A stretch of DNA of 34,579 nt from Chitinophaga pinensis (GCA_945865645.1 CAMBEI010000023.1:1-34579), one strand, 5' to 3'; counted from the first letter of the stretch, positions 16,415 to 25,557 are shown. Made by a program: numbers and translations. Notes: generated from the sequence alone by a model not told the origin.

Positions 16415-17008
16415 TCAAATAAATTCTCCGTCCTTATCCGTTTTTTGCCATTGCATTGTTTCTGTGTTATAACGCTTGATGATGACTGCCGGTGATCCGA
16501 TGGCCACACAAAGATCAGGGATGTCTTTAGTTACAACGGCGTTGGCACCTATCACGCTATTCTTACCCACACTGGCTCCAATTATACAAACATTTTCGCC
16601 CAGCCAGGCACCATCTCCAATGATGACAGGATTAGTTTGTTTGATGGGTTGATCAATTACCGGCAGATCCATATTTTCATAGCTATGCAGGTTATCGCTA
16701 ATATAAACCTTATCGGCTATCAATACTTTTTTACCGATCTCAATTTTTGATGTAGCATAAATATGGCAGAAGCGGCCAATATATGTACCATCGCCAATGA
16801 TAAGTTTTGCATCAGCATCACCTGTTAATGCTGCACAAACCACCCATCCTTTGTCATTGATATAAACTTTAGAGCCAAGAAAAATTCTGGAATGCCCATC
16901 AACCTTTGCATTGATAAGTCTGGTTGATGAGCCGATCTTACCCAGCATGATTTTATAAACCGGGTATTTGAACAGGTAATAGGCCAATAAATTAATCTTC
17001 CTGAACAT
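16415..17008 (-). CDS. Hexapeptide-repeat acyltransferase (CatB/WbbJ-like)
   Basis: This 197-residue protein has left-handed beta-helix hexapeptide repeats (I-I-G-D-G-T-Y-I-G, I-E-I-G-K-K-V-L-I-A, V-I-I-G-D-G-A-W-L-G-E-N-V, V-G-K-N-S-V-I-G-A-N-A-V-V-T-K-D-I-P) and the closing A-I-G-S-P-A motif of O-acetyltransferases. The segment S-D-N-L-H-S-Y supplies the catalytic-type His near the trimer interface. It probably acetylates a sugar in the glycan made by the neighbouring enzymes. The ATG at 17006-17008 (MFRKINLLAYYLFKY) is preferred over a TTG 66 bases upstream, which overlaps a TAAATTTG box (17079-17072). It is first gene of the leftward acyltransferase-epimerase-GT2 operon. Confidence 0.85.
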   Translation of the reverse strand: MFRKINLLAYYLFKYPVYKIMLGKIGSSTRLINAKVDGHSRIFLGSKVYINDKGWVVCAALTGDADAKLIIGDGTYIGRFCHIYATSKIEIGKKVLIADKVYISDNLHSYENMDLPVIDQPIKQTNPVIIGDGAWLGENVCIIGASVGKNSVIGANAVVTKDIPDLCVAIGSPAVIIKRYNTETMQWQKTDKDGEFI

Positions 17009-17205
17009 TCGTTTATTTATTTTTTTGATGTTTTTTGTTATATATAAAGCAAATTGTGGAAGCAAAGTAACCAAATTTACTTTAAATGCGGTATGCTTAT
17101 CTTACCGGAGTTTTAATGTGATACGGGTAAATAAGACTGCTTAGGCTAATATAAATTCTTTTAATTTTACATCAGGTAACGATTTTGGTAAAGCAAATTT
17201 TGTAT

Positions 17206-18075
17206 ATGAACATATTTCAACGGATTTATAGCGCCATTTTTAAATCAGGGTACAAAGAGATATATACACGGTCTCTTGATAAAGTGATCCCTCCGGACTT
17301 TTATCCACCACTGGAAAAGGATGCAATACATTTTAAACATTTTGGATTGATTGGTGATATTGTTTATGCAATACCCGCCATGCAAACATTGGCACAGGGA
17401 CGTAATATTCATCTTCATTTGCATATAAACCAGAAATCGTTATACAAAAAAGGGATGAAACACCAGAACAAGGGCAAGATACTGACGGAAAAAAGTGTAG
17501 AATTACTGGCTCCATTGATCCTATCTCAACCTGGTTTTGTGGTCTGTGATATTTTAACTGACCAGCAGGTTGATTTCGATCTTGACTATTTCAGAAAATA
17601 CCCCTTTGATTATAATAAGGGACATATATGCAGGTGGTATTTTCAAACTTATGGCATTACTGCAGACTTGGGTAAACCCTGGCTTACTGCCAAACCCAAT
17701 AATGAGTTTAATAATGAAATTATAATTGCCAGGAGTTTCAGGTACCGGGCTCCTGGAATTTCTTATCATTTTTTGGCTGCCTACCCCAATATTAGTTTTA
17801 TAGGGTTGAAAGATGAATATGAAGATTTGAAAAACCAAATACCTGATCTCAAATATATACCAGTTAAAAATTTCAGGGAGTTTGCAGAAGTGATAGCAGG
17901 CTGTAAATTCTTTATCGGTAACCAATCTTTTCCGTTTGCTGTTGCGGAAGCATTAAAAGTAAAAAGGGTGTTGGAAGTTTATTTTGAATGTCCCAATGTC
18001 ATTCCCGAAGGAAAGAATGCTTACGAATTCTGTTACCAACCTCAATTTGAAAAGATCGTAAAACAGTTATTGTAA
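17206..18075 (+). CDS. GT9/heptosyltransferase-like glycan protein
   Basis: This 289-residue protein resembles the GT-B fold of GT9 enzymes: an early F-G-L-I-G-D-I-V-Y-A-I-P-A loop (residues 47-59, compare the G-D-x-(I/V) loop of heptosyltransferases) and a late G-C-K-F-F-I-G-N-Q-S-F-P-F-A-V-A-E-A-L-K-V-K segment that fits the nucleotide-sugar half (I-G-x-D-S-G-x-x-H-x-A-A in true GT9). The canonical Asp/Ser/Gly/His residues of that motif are replaced, so it may be a divergent or inactive member. The N-terminus has an IFKSGYKEIY element like those of nearby methyltransferases. The ATG at 17206 is chosen over a TTG seven codons upstream. It is alone on the + strand between leftward genes. Confidence 0.6.
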   Translation: MNIFQRIYSAIFKSGYKEIYTRSLDKVIPPDFYPPLEKDAIHFKHFGLIGDIVYAIPAMQTLAQGRNIHLHLHINQKSLYKKGMKHQNKGKILTEKSVELLAPLILSQPGFVVCDILTDQQVDFDLDYFRKYPFDYNKGHICRWYFQTYGITADLGKPWLTAKPNNEFNNEIIIARSFRYRAPGISYHFLAAYPNISFIGLKDEYEDLKNQIPDLKYIPVKNFREFAEVIAGCKFFIGNQSFPFAVAEALKVKRVLEVYFECPNVIPEGKNAYEFCYQPQFEKIVKQLL

Positions 18076-18107
18076 TACTGAAAATGAAAAGCAATAATAA
18101 ACAACTG

Positions 18108-18857
18108 TTATTTAATTTTTATGATTATTGCATGGCCATTTAAGTTATAAATAACTACCCTGTCTGACATATTTTTCATCTCGTTTACATATATGGTTAC
18201 CCCAGTGGTAGTATGAAAGCCATAGTCATCAAAAATGATCATTCCTCCAATGATCAGCCTGTCCCATATCCAATCCACTATATCTTTTGCAGACTGATAA
18301 ACATCAACATCGATGTGACAAAGTCCGAATTTTTCATTATGGTCAATGTGATGGGCTGTTTCATTGGGAAATATCCCTGTTAAAATTTTGTAGTTGCCAT
18401 ACATATCTTTCATTAGGGTCTCCACGGTTTCAAAAGTTGTGTCAGCATGTTCTCCTCCATTATAAAAATCGTCCTTTTCCGATGCTTTAACAATTCCGGT
18501 AAAAGTATCTGCCAGATAAAATGGTGCAGCGGAATTCAATAATGCTAATCTTTTACTTATAATACCTGCTGTACCACCTTTCCAGACACCAACTTCCAAG
18601 AAACTAACTGAGTTATTTAGAGCATGTATTTCCCCCGTCAATTCCCATAACTCATAACAGCGGTAAAGATCAACGAGGGTATTATCTTTTATCCTGCTAT
18701 ATGTATTCTGAAAAGCAGCATCCTGAAGCCAAGGGGCATAATTAGCATAGGTCGTTATAAGTTCATATTGAAAATTACTGACAGAAAAATTTATTTTGGA
18801 TTTATTGATGATCTGGTATCCAGCCTTTGAAAATAATTTTATTAAGAGTTTTTTCAT
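18108..18857 (-). CDS. TylF/MycF-family O-methyltransferase
   Basis: This 249-residue SAM-dependent methyltransferase belongs to the macrocin-O-methyltransferase family, whose known members methylate sugar hydroxyls in a metal-dependent way. Seen are LEVGVWKGGTAG (residues 87-98, SAM motif I), LADTFTGI, and the metal-binding segment HIDVDVYQSAKD with I-I-G-G-M-I-I-F-D-D-Y-G-F, giving the expected acidic ligands. The N-terminus MKKLLIKLFSKAGYQIINK closely parallels that of the FkbM gene just upstream, although the catalytic domains differ. It follows that gene after 56 bases and is probably co-transcribed with it. The likely job is methylating a glycan residue. Confidence 0.9.
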   Translation of the reverse strand: MKKLLIKLFSKAGYQIINKSKINFSVSNFQYELITTYANYAPWLQDAAFQNTYSRIKDNTLVDLYRCYELWELTGEIHALNNSVSFLEVGVWKGGTAGIISKRLALLNSAAPFYLADTFTGIVKASEKDDFYNGGEHADTTFETVETLMKDMYGNYKILTGIFPNETAHHIDHNEKFGLCHIDVDVYQSAKDIVDWIWDRLIIGGMIIFDDYGFHTTTGVTIYVNEMKNMSDRVVIYNLNGHAIIIKIK

Positions 18858-18913
18858 CTATTTGGTTTTATGAATTTATATTTCATGGTATTTTGTAAAA
18901 CCGTCATGGGCAG

Positions 18914-19819
18914 TTATAAATATTTGCTCTCCTGGGATAAAAACGCAGCTGCTGTTTCTGTATCTGCTTTATGAAATATACAGATGTCATAGTAAGCCAA
19001 AAGATTTTTTTCCGAAGATATGTAATTGTGCATATAAATTATCACCTCTGTGTTTTGCATATCGGTAGCCAGAACAAGATTTCCTTTATGATCGAAAAAA
19101 ATAATTTTATTATACCCGAATTTTTCAAAAGAGAGTATTGTAGAAAGCCCGTCTTCATTAATCACTTTCATATTTTTCCGATTATACTCAAAAAATAATA
19201 CGGGCTTATGCAGTAGAATGACCTCTGTAGCCCCCCTCAAAACAATCGTATCAAACCCTTCCACATCAACTTTTAATAATTTTAGTTGCCGCTTTGCAAA
19301 ACCTCCCGAAGTTATTATCTCATCCAAAGTGTTGAATATGATCTGACGGTTCCCAGTTTCCTCTGGAATAATGGTAGTATTCCAGCCTGCATGTTGGAGG
19401 TTTACGTTTATACTTTGCGATTTCTCACCGAGATAAGATTTAATAATTGAAACATTTTGAAACTGCTGAATATTCTTTTGCAGAAATCCAAAACACACAT
19501 CATCTCCTTCAACAGCTATAACTGGCAGATCAATTGCCGATTTCAGAACAGCTATTGTGTCGCCTACATTGGCCCCAACATCAATAACAGTCATACCTGG
19601 ATATTTTTTAAACATCACAGCTGCCAGTCTTCCAAGCTGGCTGTTTAGTTCAGGGTAAATTTTATAATTGCCTAACTGTAAATTGTTACCCGGCATCACA
19701 ATTGGATATTTACCAACCAATACAGAACTGTCCTTTTTAGTTTTTGGCATATAAGGGATACCTGTTTTTACAATATCGTACCCAAACCTGTTAAACAAAT
19801 CCAAGATCATTTTCTTCAT
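18914..19819 (-). CDS. FkbM family methyltransferase (first copy)
   Basis: This 301-residue protein has the FkbM core: V-I-D-V-G-A-N-V-G-D-T (residues 78-88), A-V-E-G-D-D-V-C-F-G (motif II), I-F-N-T-L-D-E-I-I, and L-L-K-V-D-V-E-G-F-D, which carries the acidic pair before the conserved E-G. It is a SAM-dependent O-methyltransferase, likely on a sugar or lipid-linked glycan in the cytoplasm. The N-terminus MKKMILDLFNRFGYDIVKTG is a basic amphipathic segment shared with the TylF-like product. It lies upstream of that gene and divergent from the second FkbM gene, from which it differs clearly in sequence. Confidence 0.9.
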   Translation of the reverse strand: MKKMILDLFNRFGYDIVKTGIPYMPKTKKDSSVLVGKYPIVMPGNNLQLGNYKIYPELNSQLGRLAAVMFKKYPGMTVIDVGANVGDTIAVLKSAIDLPVIAVEGDDVCFGFLQKNIQQFQNVSIIKSYLGEKSQSINVNLQHAGWNTTIIPEETGNRQIIFNTLDEIITSGGFAKRQLKLLKVDVEGFDTIVLRGATEVILLHKPVLFFEYNRKNMKVINEDGLSTILSFEKFGYNKIIFFDHKGNLVLATDMQNTEVIIYMHNYISSEKNLLAYYDICIFHKADTETAAAFLSQESKYL

Positions 19820-19904
19820 TATAAAAATATATTTAGCTTTTTAAATTATAAAGAATAAAACAGGCAAGCTTTAATTGCAATATTTCAATATAAAAGTCCT
19901 GTTT

Positions 19905-20675
19905 ATGTATCTTCGCAAACTATATGTAAAACTTTTCTTTATGAAACTTCCGGTAATAAGTAAGTTAAAAAAACTACTTATTGGTTCCTTTTTCCCCTTT
20001 GTAAGGAGAAGCTATTCACAAAGTGGCGAAGATATAATTATTAGTGATTTGTTCCATCGTCTTCAGATATCAAATCCAACTTATCTTGATATTGGAGCAA
20101 ACGAACCCGTATCGTTAAACAATACTTACAGGTTATATACCAGGGGCAGCAAGGGTGTATGTGTAGAGCCTAACCTGGTAATGTATAAAAGGCTCTTGCA
20201 AAAAAGGCCCAAGGATACCATAATTAATGCCGGCGTGGCTTTTAATGAAAAATGGGAAGCCGATTTTTATATTTTTCCTGCCCGGTTTCACGGATTAAAT
20301 ACTTTTTCCAAAGAAGAAGCTGAGTTTTGGGAGCATACCGGCAATGAAGAAATTGGCAGGCACAAACCTGAGCAGGTGATCAGGATGAAACTGATCGAAA
20401 TTAATGAGATTATAGAAAAATATTTTACGGGGCATCCTAATTTGGTTTCGATAGATGTGGAGGGGCTTGACCTTAAGATAGCTAAAATGATCAACTTCGA
20501 AAAATATAAACCGGAAGTTTTTTGCCTGGAGACGTTGGGATTTGTTGAGGGAAACAAAGAGATCAGGAAAACGGATATTGTGGATTTCTTTACCGAAAAA
20601 GGTTATTTTGTTTACGCAGATACCTATATCAATACCATTTTTTGCCGCAGAGATGCTTATCAAAACCTGGCTTAA
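19905..20675 (+). CDS. FkbM family methyltransferase (second, Q-S-G-E-D type)
   Basis: This 256-residue FkbM-like methyltransferase is of the type with Y-S-Q-S-G-E-D-I-I-I (residues 37-46) ahead of the SAM motif Y-L-D-I-G-A-N-E-P-V-S-L-N-N-T and C-V-E-P-N. The later S-I-D-V-E-G-L-D-L motif is intact. The ATG at 19905 is chosen; a TTG 30 bases upstream or an ATG 36 bases downstream are alternatives. The stop overlaps by four bases the stop region of the convergent GT4 gene. It is not a duplicate of the first FkbM gene: length and motifs differ. The target is probably a different position or sugar of the same glycan. Confidence 0.88.
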   Translation: MYLRKLYVKLFFMKLPVISKLKKLLIGSFFPFVRRSYSQSGEDIIISDLFHRLQISNPTYLDIGANEPVSLNNTYRLYTRGSKGVCVEPNLVMYKRLLQKRPKDTIINAGVAFNEKWEADFYIFPARFHGLNTFSKEEAEFWEHTGNEEIGRHKPEQVIRMKLIEINEIIEKYFTGHPNLVSIDVEGLDLKIAKMINFEKYKPEVFCLETLGFVEGNKEIRKTDIVDFFTEKGYFVYADTYINTIFCRRDAYQNLA

Positions 20676-21805
20676 CTGTTTTTTATAATAGCCTGTGCAG
20701 CCCTTTGGGCAATATGTCCCCAATTGAAATGACCGAAAAATGCAGTCGGAATGGATGCTTTGGAATCAATTGACATTAGCCGGACAGTAAAATTATCCCA
20801 ATCATTGTCAGGTACTATTATTATTTTATTGCCGGTTATGGCTTCCGGTATTCCAATGGCACCGCTTTGGGAGCTGATAACAGAAAGATCATAACCCAAT
20901 GCTTCTACAACTTTTGTTTTTATGCCGCCACCCTCTATTACCGGGTTAATAAAAATATCAGCTCCTTTAAAATAGAGGTTAATATCTTCTACAAAACCTG
21001 CATAAACCAGGTTCTTATCTCTGTAATCTGCCAGTCCGTTATAAACTGCAGGTAATTTATTGCCACAAATAATGATCTTATAGCTATAGTCTTCAGTTGC
21101 TAAAAGTTTCGGATTTATTTTTTCAAGAATAATATCCAGTGCATCCAGGTTTGGTTTATAACTCAGTGTGCCGTTAAAGAGCAAAATGTTATCCGACGCG
21201 TCGATGTTGTGCAGCTTACAAATTTGTTCTCTGGCCGATTGTTTATCTGCCGGGGCAGGCGCTTCACTTAATTCAAATCCATAGGTTATGGTTGTACATG
21301 TATCCGGAGTGAGTTTAAAATTTTCAATCGCATAATTCCGGTCATTGTCCTGAATAAAGAAATTGTGATTGGCGCTTTTATGGGTCATTTTTTCATAATA
21401 CCATAAAATACCCCACCACCATTTGTTTAATGTTTTAAACCTCAGTGATTCTATATTATGTGAATGAACAACAAGTTTTACTTTGCAAAACCATTTTAAT
21501 AAAATACCGAGCCAGCCATAATAAGGATGTTCAATAATAAGATGTGTAATTTTTTCTTTATTGATAATACGCCTTAATGTAAAAAAGTAAAAGGGATTAA
21601 TATATCGGGCAGAAATATTGCTTAAAATATTTTTTATGGGATATCCTTCGGTGGTTGTTTGGGTATTTTCTTTTATAGTTACACAAATCAGATTTGTTTG
21701 TTTACTCAAATACCGGTTAAAAAAGGCGACACCTTTTTGCCCACCCATATCGGGAGGTAAAAATTTGTAGGAGACCAGGCTTAATATGTTTATAGCTTTA
21801 TCCAT
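20672..21805 (-). CDS. Glycosyltransferase family 4
   Basis: This 377-residue GT-B fold transferase starts with a glycine-rich loop F-L-P-P-D-M-G-G-Q-K-G-V-A (donor/acceptor site of GT4) and has H-S-H-N-I-E-S-L-R-F in the middle. The C-terminal half has F-N-G-T-L-S-Y-K-P-N-L-D-A-L, Y-A-G-F-V-E-D-I, and the donor-site segment F-I-N-P-V-I-E-G-G-G-I-K-T-K-V-V-E-A-L. It is a retaining transferase using a nucleotide sugar at the inner face of the membrane. It overlaps the upstream methyltransferase gene by eight bases, so the two are translationally coupled; with yfhO they form one leftward operon. Confidence 0.9.
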   Translation of the reverse strand: MDKAINILSLVSYKFLPPDMGGQKGVAFFNRYLSKQTNLICVTIKENTQTTTEGYPIKNILSNISARYINPFYFFTLRRIINKEKITHLIIEHPYYGWLGILLKWFCKVKLVVHSHNIESLRFKTLNKWWWGILWYYEKMTHKSANHNFFIQDNDRNYAIENFKLTPDTCTTITYGFELSEAPAPADKQSAREQICKLHNIDASDNILLFNGTLSYKPNLDALDIILEKINPKLLATEDYSYKIIICGNKLPAVYNGLADYRDKNLVYAGFVEDINLYFKGADIFINPVIEGGGIKTKVVEALGYDLSVISSQSGAIGIPEAITGNKIIIVPDNDWDNFTVRLMSIDSKASIPTAFFGHFNWGHIAQRAAQAIIKNS

Positions 21806-22850
21806 TATTTTTTACGGCAATAATATTTACAAATGGTGCAAACCAATACCCCTTTTTACCGGATATTTTTATCAGCCTGTTTAAAATTCGGGCAATAAAA
21901 TTCACAATACTATATTTATAATGGGTATCGCAAAAGCCGGCAGTATATTCAAATGTAAATCCTGCAGTTTGAATAATATCAGTATAATTTTTTCCGGTAA
22001 TTAAATTTTCGGCCCATACACCGGTTTTACAATCGCAGGTATTGGTGCCTAAAAATTCAACTTCGGGAATTGGCTCTTTTTTAAAATAGCAATTTACAGC
22101 AAGTGTAAAATCTGCAAAGGCTCTTCCCCTGGTTAGTTTTACCAGTTGGTGAAGGTTTTCATCATTGATTGAAGGAACAAGCTCTTTAATATAGTCTGCC
22201 CGTTGTTTTTTATAATATTTTTTCTCTACTTGGTAGTGATGCCAATAATGTTTTAAACGCATGGCAATATTATAATAATTGGCTGTAGTGGTAGCATAAC
22301 AAACGCTTGTAATATCTGCCTGATATAGCTTTGAGTAGAAGTTTCTTAATTTGTAAATATGTTCAACTACATTTCTCGTAGCTAGAATATCGAAGTGGAT
22401 ATCATTTGCCTTTCCATAATTAATAACCGCATCAATATCTCCCACAATATAATCTGTAATGGATATATCTAGTTTACTGCAAACTATTTTTGCATACGCC
22501 GCCCACTGTGAAAAATAATCATTAAAGTACACTTTTTTAAAACCAACAGATCCTGCTAATAAAAAAAGAGTTCCTAAGCCTGCGCCATAATCGATTAAAG
22601 TGATATCCTTAATTAACTTATTCGTTTTTTTTATAGCGTTATAAATTATGTCAGCACTGCTTTTAATTGAAAAAAACAATCGATTCCCAGAATGATGATT
22701 GGTAAAATAGTACTTTCCAAAATCATCAATATCTGTATCGTTAATTTGAAACGATAGTAATTTTGTATACAAACAATTGGCTTGGTCATTAATTAACCTA
22801 GATTCATTATCCGTAATGTCAATAAAACTATGTTTTTGATCTGTATCCAA
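21798..22850 (-). CDS. Class I SAM-dependent methyltransferase, unassigned family
   Basis: This 350-residue protein has a SAM-binding motif I of the form LIDYGAGLGTLFLLA (about residues 83-98), then Y-F-N-D-Y-F-S at the second strand and DILATRNVVEHIYKLRNFY, a Methyltransf_11/23-like motif IV (v-E-H-i). The C-terminal 150 residues include a Tyr/His-rich segment (LKHYWHHYQVEKKYYKK) and do not resemble a family I can name. Five bases separate it from the yfhO stop and its end overlaps the GT4 start, which ties it to glycan assembly. The substrate is unknown; a lipid-linked sugar is a fair guess. Confidence 0.72.
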   Translation of the reverse strand: MDTDQKHSFIDITDNESRLINDQANCLYTKLLSFQINDTDIDDFGKYYFTNHHSGNRLFFSIKSSADIIYNAIKKTNKLIKDITLIDYGAGLGTLFLLAGSVGFKKVYFNDYFSQWAAYAKIVCSKLDISITDYIVGDIDAVINYGKANDIHFDILATRNVVEHIYKLRNFYSKLYQADITSVCYATTTANYYNIAMRLKHYWHHYQVEKKYYKKQRADYIKELVPSINDENLHQLVKLTRGRAFADFTLAVNCYFKKEPIPEVEFLGTNTCDCKTGVWAENLITGKNYTDIIQTAGFTFEYTAGFCDTHYKYSIVNFIARILNRLIKISGKKGYWFAPFVNIIAVKNNG

Positions 22851-22855
22851 TAGAG

Positions 22856-25429
22856 TTATGCAACTTTAATATTATTCTTTATATTTTTTCTTGTTTTCCA
22901 AACCATAAAAAAACAAAATAAAACAAATAAAACCGAAAAAATGTTACTATAACGGGCTATTTGCTCTCCAACTCTGAATGATGTCGGGTTAAAAACAAAT
23001 TCAATGTTATGCTTACCAGCTGGTATGGCAAGTCCCCTTAAGGCATAATCAGTTTTACAATAAGTTGTTTTTTTACCATCAATAAATACCTCCCATCCAT
23101 TTGGATAGTATATTTCACTGAACACAGCAAACTGGTTACTAGTGGCATTGAACTCGTATTTTATTTGATCATTATTATTTTCTAATAATTTAATATAAGC
23201 AGTAGAATCATAAACTGGTGAGAAGGGAATAGCTGATTTAAATTTCTCGTCAACATATGCAACCTGCTTAGGATCAAATGTATTTAATGCATTCATTTCT
23301 TCATCAGCATTTTTAACAAATTTAATCTCCTTAATAAGCCAGCAATTGCCTAATGCAAATGGATTTATTAGAGCCTGTGTCTGTTTATTATCCTGTTGAT
23401 CAGGTACAACAACATACTTCATATTTAGCATATTTAATACCGGAAAACTGTCTTTAATGCTCGGATTAGACCCCCATGCAGCTATGTTATTGTATATCTG
23501 TCTTTCAATAAGATCCTGATACAACCCTAATTTAGCCGGACTATAGCCTCCAATAGTATTGTGTTTATAAGATGCAATGGCATCATTAAATGAGGAACCT
23601 ACAGACACAGAATAAGTTCCATTACCCGATGGAAAAGCTAGATTTAAAATTCGATAATATCCCGTATCATTTTTTAATTGAAGATCAGCGCGGGTATCGG
23701 CATAACTAGATTCCAAATCAGTTTGTTCAATAAAATTTTCTTCTTTTAAATATCTTTTACTAACTCCAAATAAATCAATCGTACAAAAAAAAATTAATAC
23801 CCCATAAACAATTGCAGGCTTAATTTTGTTTTTAGCATAAAGAAGCAGCACGCCAATAGTCACCAGCATAAAGCCTATGGTTCTCCACATATCATTCAAG
23901 TAAAATGCCTGACGATCACTTTTAAGGGCATTAAAATACATTCTGGAAAAATCGGTTCCCTTGCCCTGTAAAGCATCATTTATATTTTTATTTAAATCAG
24001 TGGTAGCGGCATTATTATAGTCTGATAAGAAATAAAATAATGCTAAAACTCCTGCCATAGTGCAGGTAATATATAAGCACTTTTTAAAAAGTGGCCATAA
24101 TTTATCTTTACCTGTTTGTAAAACAAATTCGTTTAAAAATATAACGCCTAATAATGTGGCAGATAATTGTGGAATGACCAATGCCATAGAAGGGGCCCTA
24201 AATTTTTTATAAAAGGGAAGATGATCAAAAAGAAAATAATTTACTGCTTCAAAGTTTTTGCCCCAGGATAGTACAATACCAAAAATAGTTATAGATACTA
24301 GCCACCACCTGTGTTCGCTTTTTGAAAAGAAAGCACCAAATAAAAACAGCAAACAAATAATGGCTCCTAAATAAACGGTTCCTTGTGTACTTAACAGTTC
24401 GCCCCAATACATGCGAGAGGATTGTGCAATTTGTTGTGCAAAGCCCTCTTGCAAGAACTGGGCATTTTCCTGCAATACGGTTATTGCTTTCGATTCATCG
24501 CCAAGGCCTTCGGCTGAGCTCCCCCCAAATGCATTTGGCACTAATAGAGTCATCGTTTCGGCCTTACCGTAACTCCATTGAAATGCATAGTCTTTATCAA
24601 GTCCACCCTTTGTTGCATTTTTTGTATTTTTTTGAGTAAGCTCGCTGCGTCCACCCCGCATGGTTTCTTTACTAAATTCGTATGTTGGCCAATAAATTAA
24701 AGCCACGGTACCCAACATAATGGCACCCATACTAATACTTAGTAAGCCAGAAATAACCAAGTGCTTTATTATTTTTTCTTTAATGCATTTGATCATAAAT
24801 GGGATGGTCATAAATAGTACAATCAACAAAGTATAATACACAATTTGCTGGTGAAGCTGCCATAGTAGAAGAATGCCAGATATTAATAACAAAGCGCTAC
24901 CTAACCAATATTTCTGTTTAAATATTAATTGTATGCCAGCTAATACTGCAGGTGCATAAGCCATTGATAGTAGTTTGGTATCATGCCCACCAGCAATTAA
25001 CACTGGGTTATAAGAGCAATAACCATAGGCAATTCCACCTAAAATACCAATCCATGGGTTAAGGCCAATTACAATACAAAGAATGTAAAAACATAGGGAT
25101 GCTAAAAACAAATAAAACACGGGGTTCGGTAATCCCAATGTTATTATATTCTGAACATGCTGCAGGTGTATATTCATCGGTTCTTTAGGTCCTAATGCTA
25201 TTTGATAAGTTGGCATACCACCCATCATGCTATTGGTCCATTTTGGAAAATATCCATGCTTTTCTTTAAACTCAAAAGATTGTTGAGCCATCGCTTTCCA
25301 TTGTATTACATCGCCCTGTTGCACAACTTTTCCCTCTAGTGCCGGCTTTGTTATTAAGATGGATAGTAATAAAAAAATAATGATGGCTGCAATATGTGGC
25401 AGCGCCTGCTTAAAATTGATTTGCTTCAT
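22856..25429 (-). CDS. YfhO family membrane protein (GT-C-like)
   Basis: This 857-residue polytopic protein has about 12-13 membrane helices in the first 560 residues and a large soluble C-terminal part. Family marks include V-V-Q-Q-G-D-V-I-Q-W-K after helix 1, the periplasmic loop W-T-N-S-M-M-G-G-M-P, and near the end the beta-domain segment YYPNGWEVFIDGKKT...A-L-R-G-L-A-I-P-A-G-K-H-N-I-E-F-V-F. YfhO proteins share the GT-C layout of lipid-phosphate-sugar-dependent transferases; B. subtilis YfhO is implicated in lipoteichoic-acid glycosylation. Here it leads the operon yfhO-methyltransferase-GT4, which suggests sugar addition at the outer face of the inner membrane. Confidence 0.88.
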   Translation of the reverse strand: MKQINFKQALPHIAAIIIFLLLSILITKPALEGKVVQQGDVIQWKAMAQQSFEFKEKHGYFPKWTNSMMGGMPTYQIALGPKEPMNIHLQHVQNIITLGLPNPVFYLFLASLCFYILCIVIGLNPWIGILGGIAYGYCSYNPVLIAGGHDTKLLSMAYAPAVLAGIQLIFKQKYWLGSALLLISGILLLWQLHQQIVYYTLLIVLFMTIPFMIKCIKEKIIKHLVISGLLSISMGAIMLGTVALIYWPTYEFSKETMRGGRSELTQKNTKNATKGGLDKDYAFQWSYGKAETMTLLVPNAFGGSSAEGLGDESKAITVLQENAQFLQEGFAQQIAQSSRMYWGELLSTQGTVYLGAIICLLFLFGAFFSKSEHRWWLVSITIFGIVLSWGKNFEAVNYFLFDHLPFYKKFRAPSMALVIPQLSATLLGVIFLNEFVLQTGKDKLWPLFKKCLYITCTMAGVLALFYFLSDYNNAATTDLNKNINDALQGKGTDFSRMYFNALKSDRQAFYLNDMWRTIGFMLVTIGVLLLYAKNKIKPAIVYGVLIFFCTIDLFGVSKRYLKEENFIEQTDLESSYADTRADLQLKNDTGYYRILNLAFPSGNGTYSVSVGSSFNDAIASYKHNTIGGYSPAKLGLYQDLIERQIYNNIAAWGSNPSIKDSFPVLNMLNMKYVVVPDQQDNKQTQALINPFALGNCWLIKEIKFVKNADEEMNALNTFDPKQVAYVDEKFKSAIPFSPVYDSTAYIKLLENNNDQIKYEFNATSNQFAVFSEIYYPNGWEVFIDGKKTTYCKTDYALRGLAIPAGKHNIEFVFNPTSFRVGEQIARYSNIFSVLFVLFCFFMVWKTRKNIKNNIKVA

Positions 25430-25501
25430 AATTAGTTTTTACTTTGGCAAAATAATGCTAAAAAAATTAAATAACAGTTGTTATTGAGAGTATTACAGCA
25501 C

Positions 25502-25549
25502 TTTTCAATATAAAAAAGCCACTGTTAAGTGGCTTTTTTATATTGAAAA
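25502..25549. terminator. Strong bidirectional terminator (22-bp perfect stem)
   Basis: Bases 25502-25523 and 25528-25549 are perfect reverse complements around a GTTA loop. The GC-rich core (gccact/agtggc) is followed in either direction by a run of six T residues, giving an intrinsic terminator on both strands. It lies eight bases after the stop of the leftward receptor gene, which it should terminate, and shields yfhO downstream of it. Confidence 0.88.
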
Positions 25550-25557
25550 TATATTTA

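Noticed and set aside
18914..20675. Recent duplication of the two FkbM genes
   Set aside because: Their motifs, lengths and N-termini differ clearly (N-V-G-D-T versus Q-S-G-E-D type), so they belong to separate subgroups.
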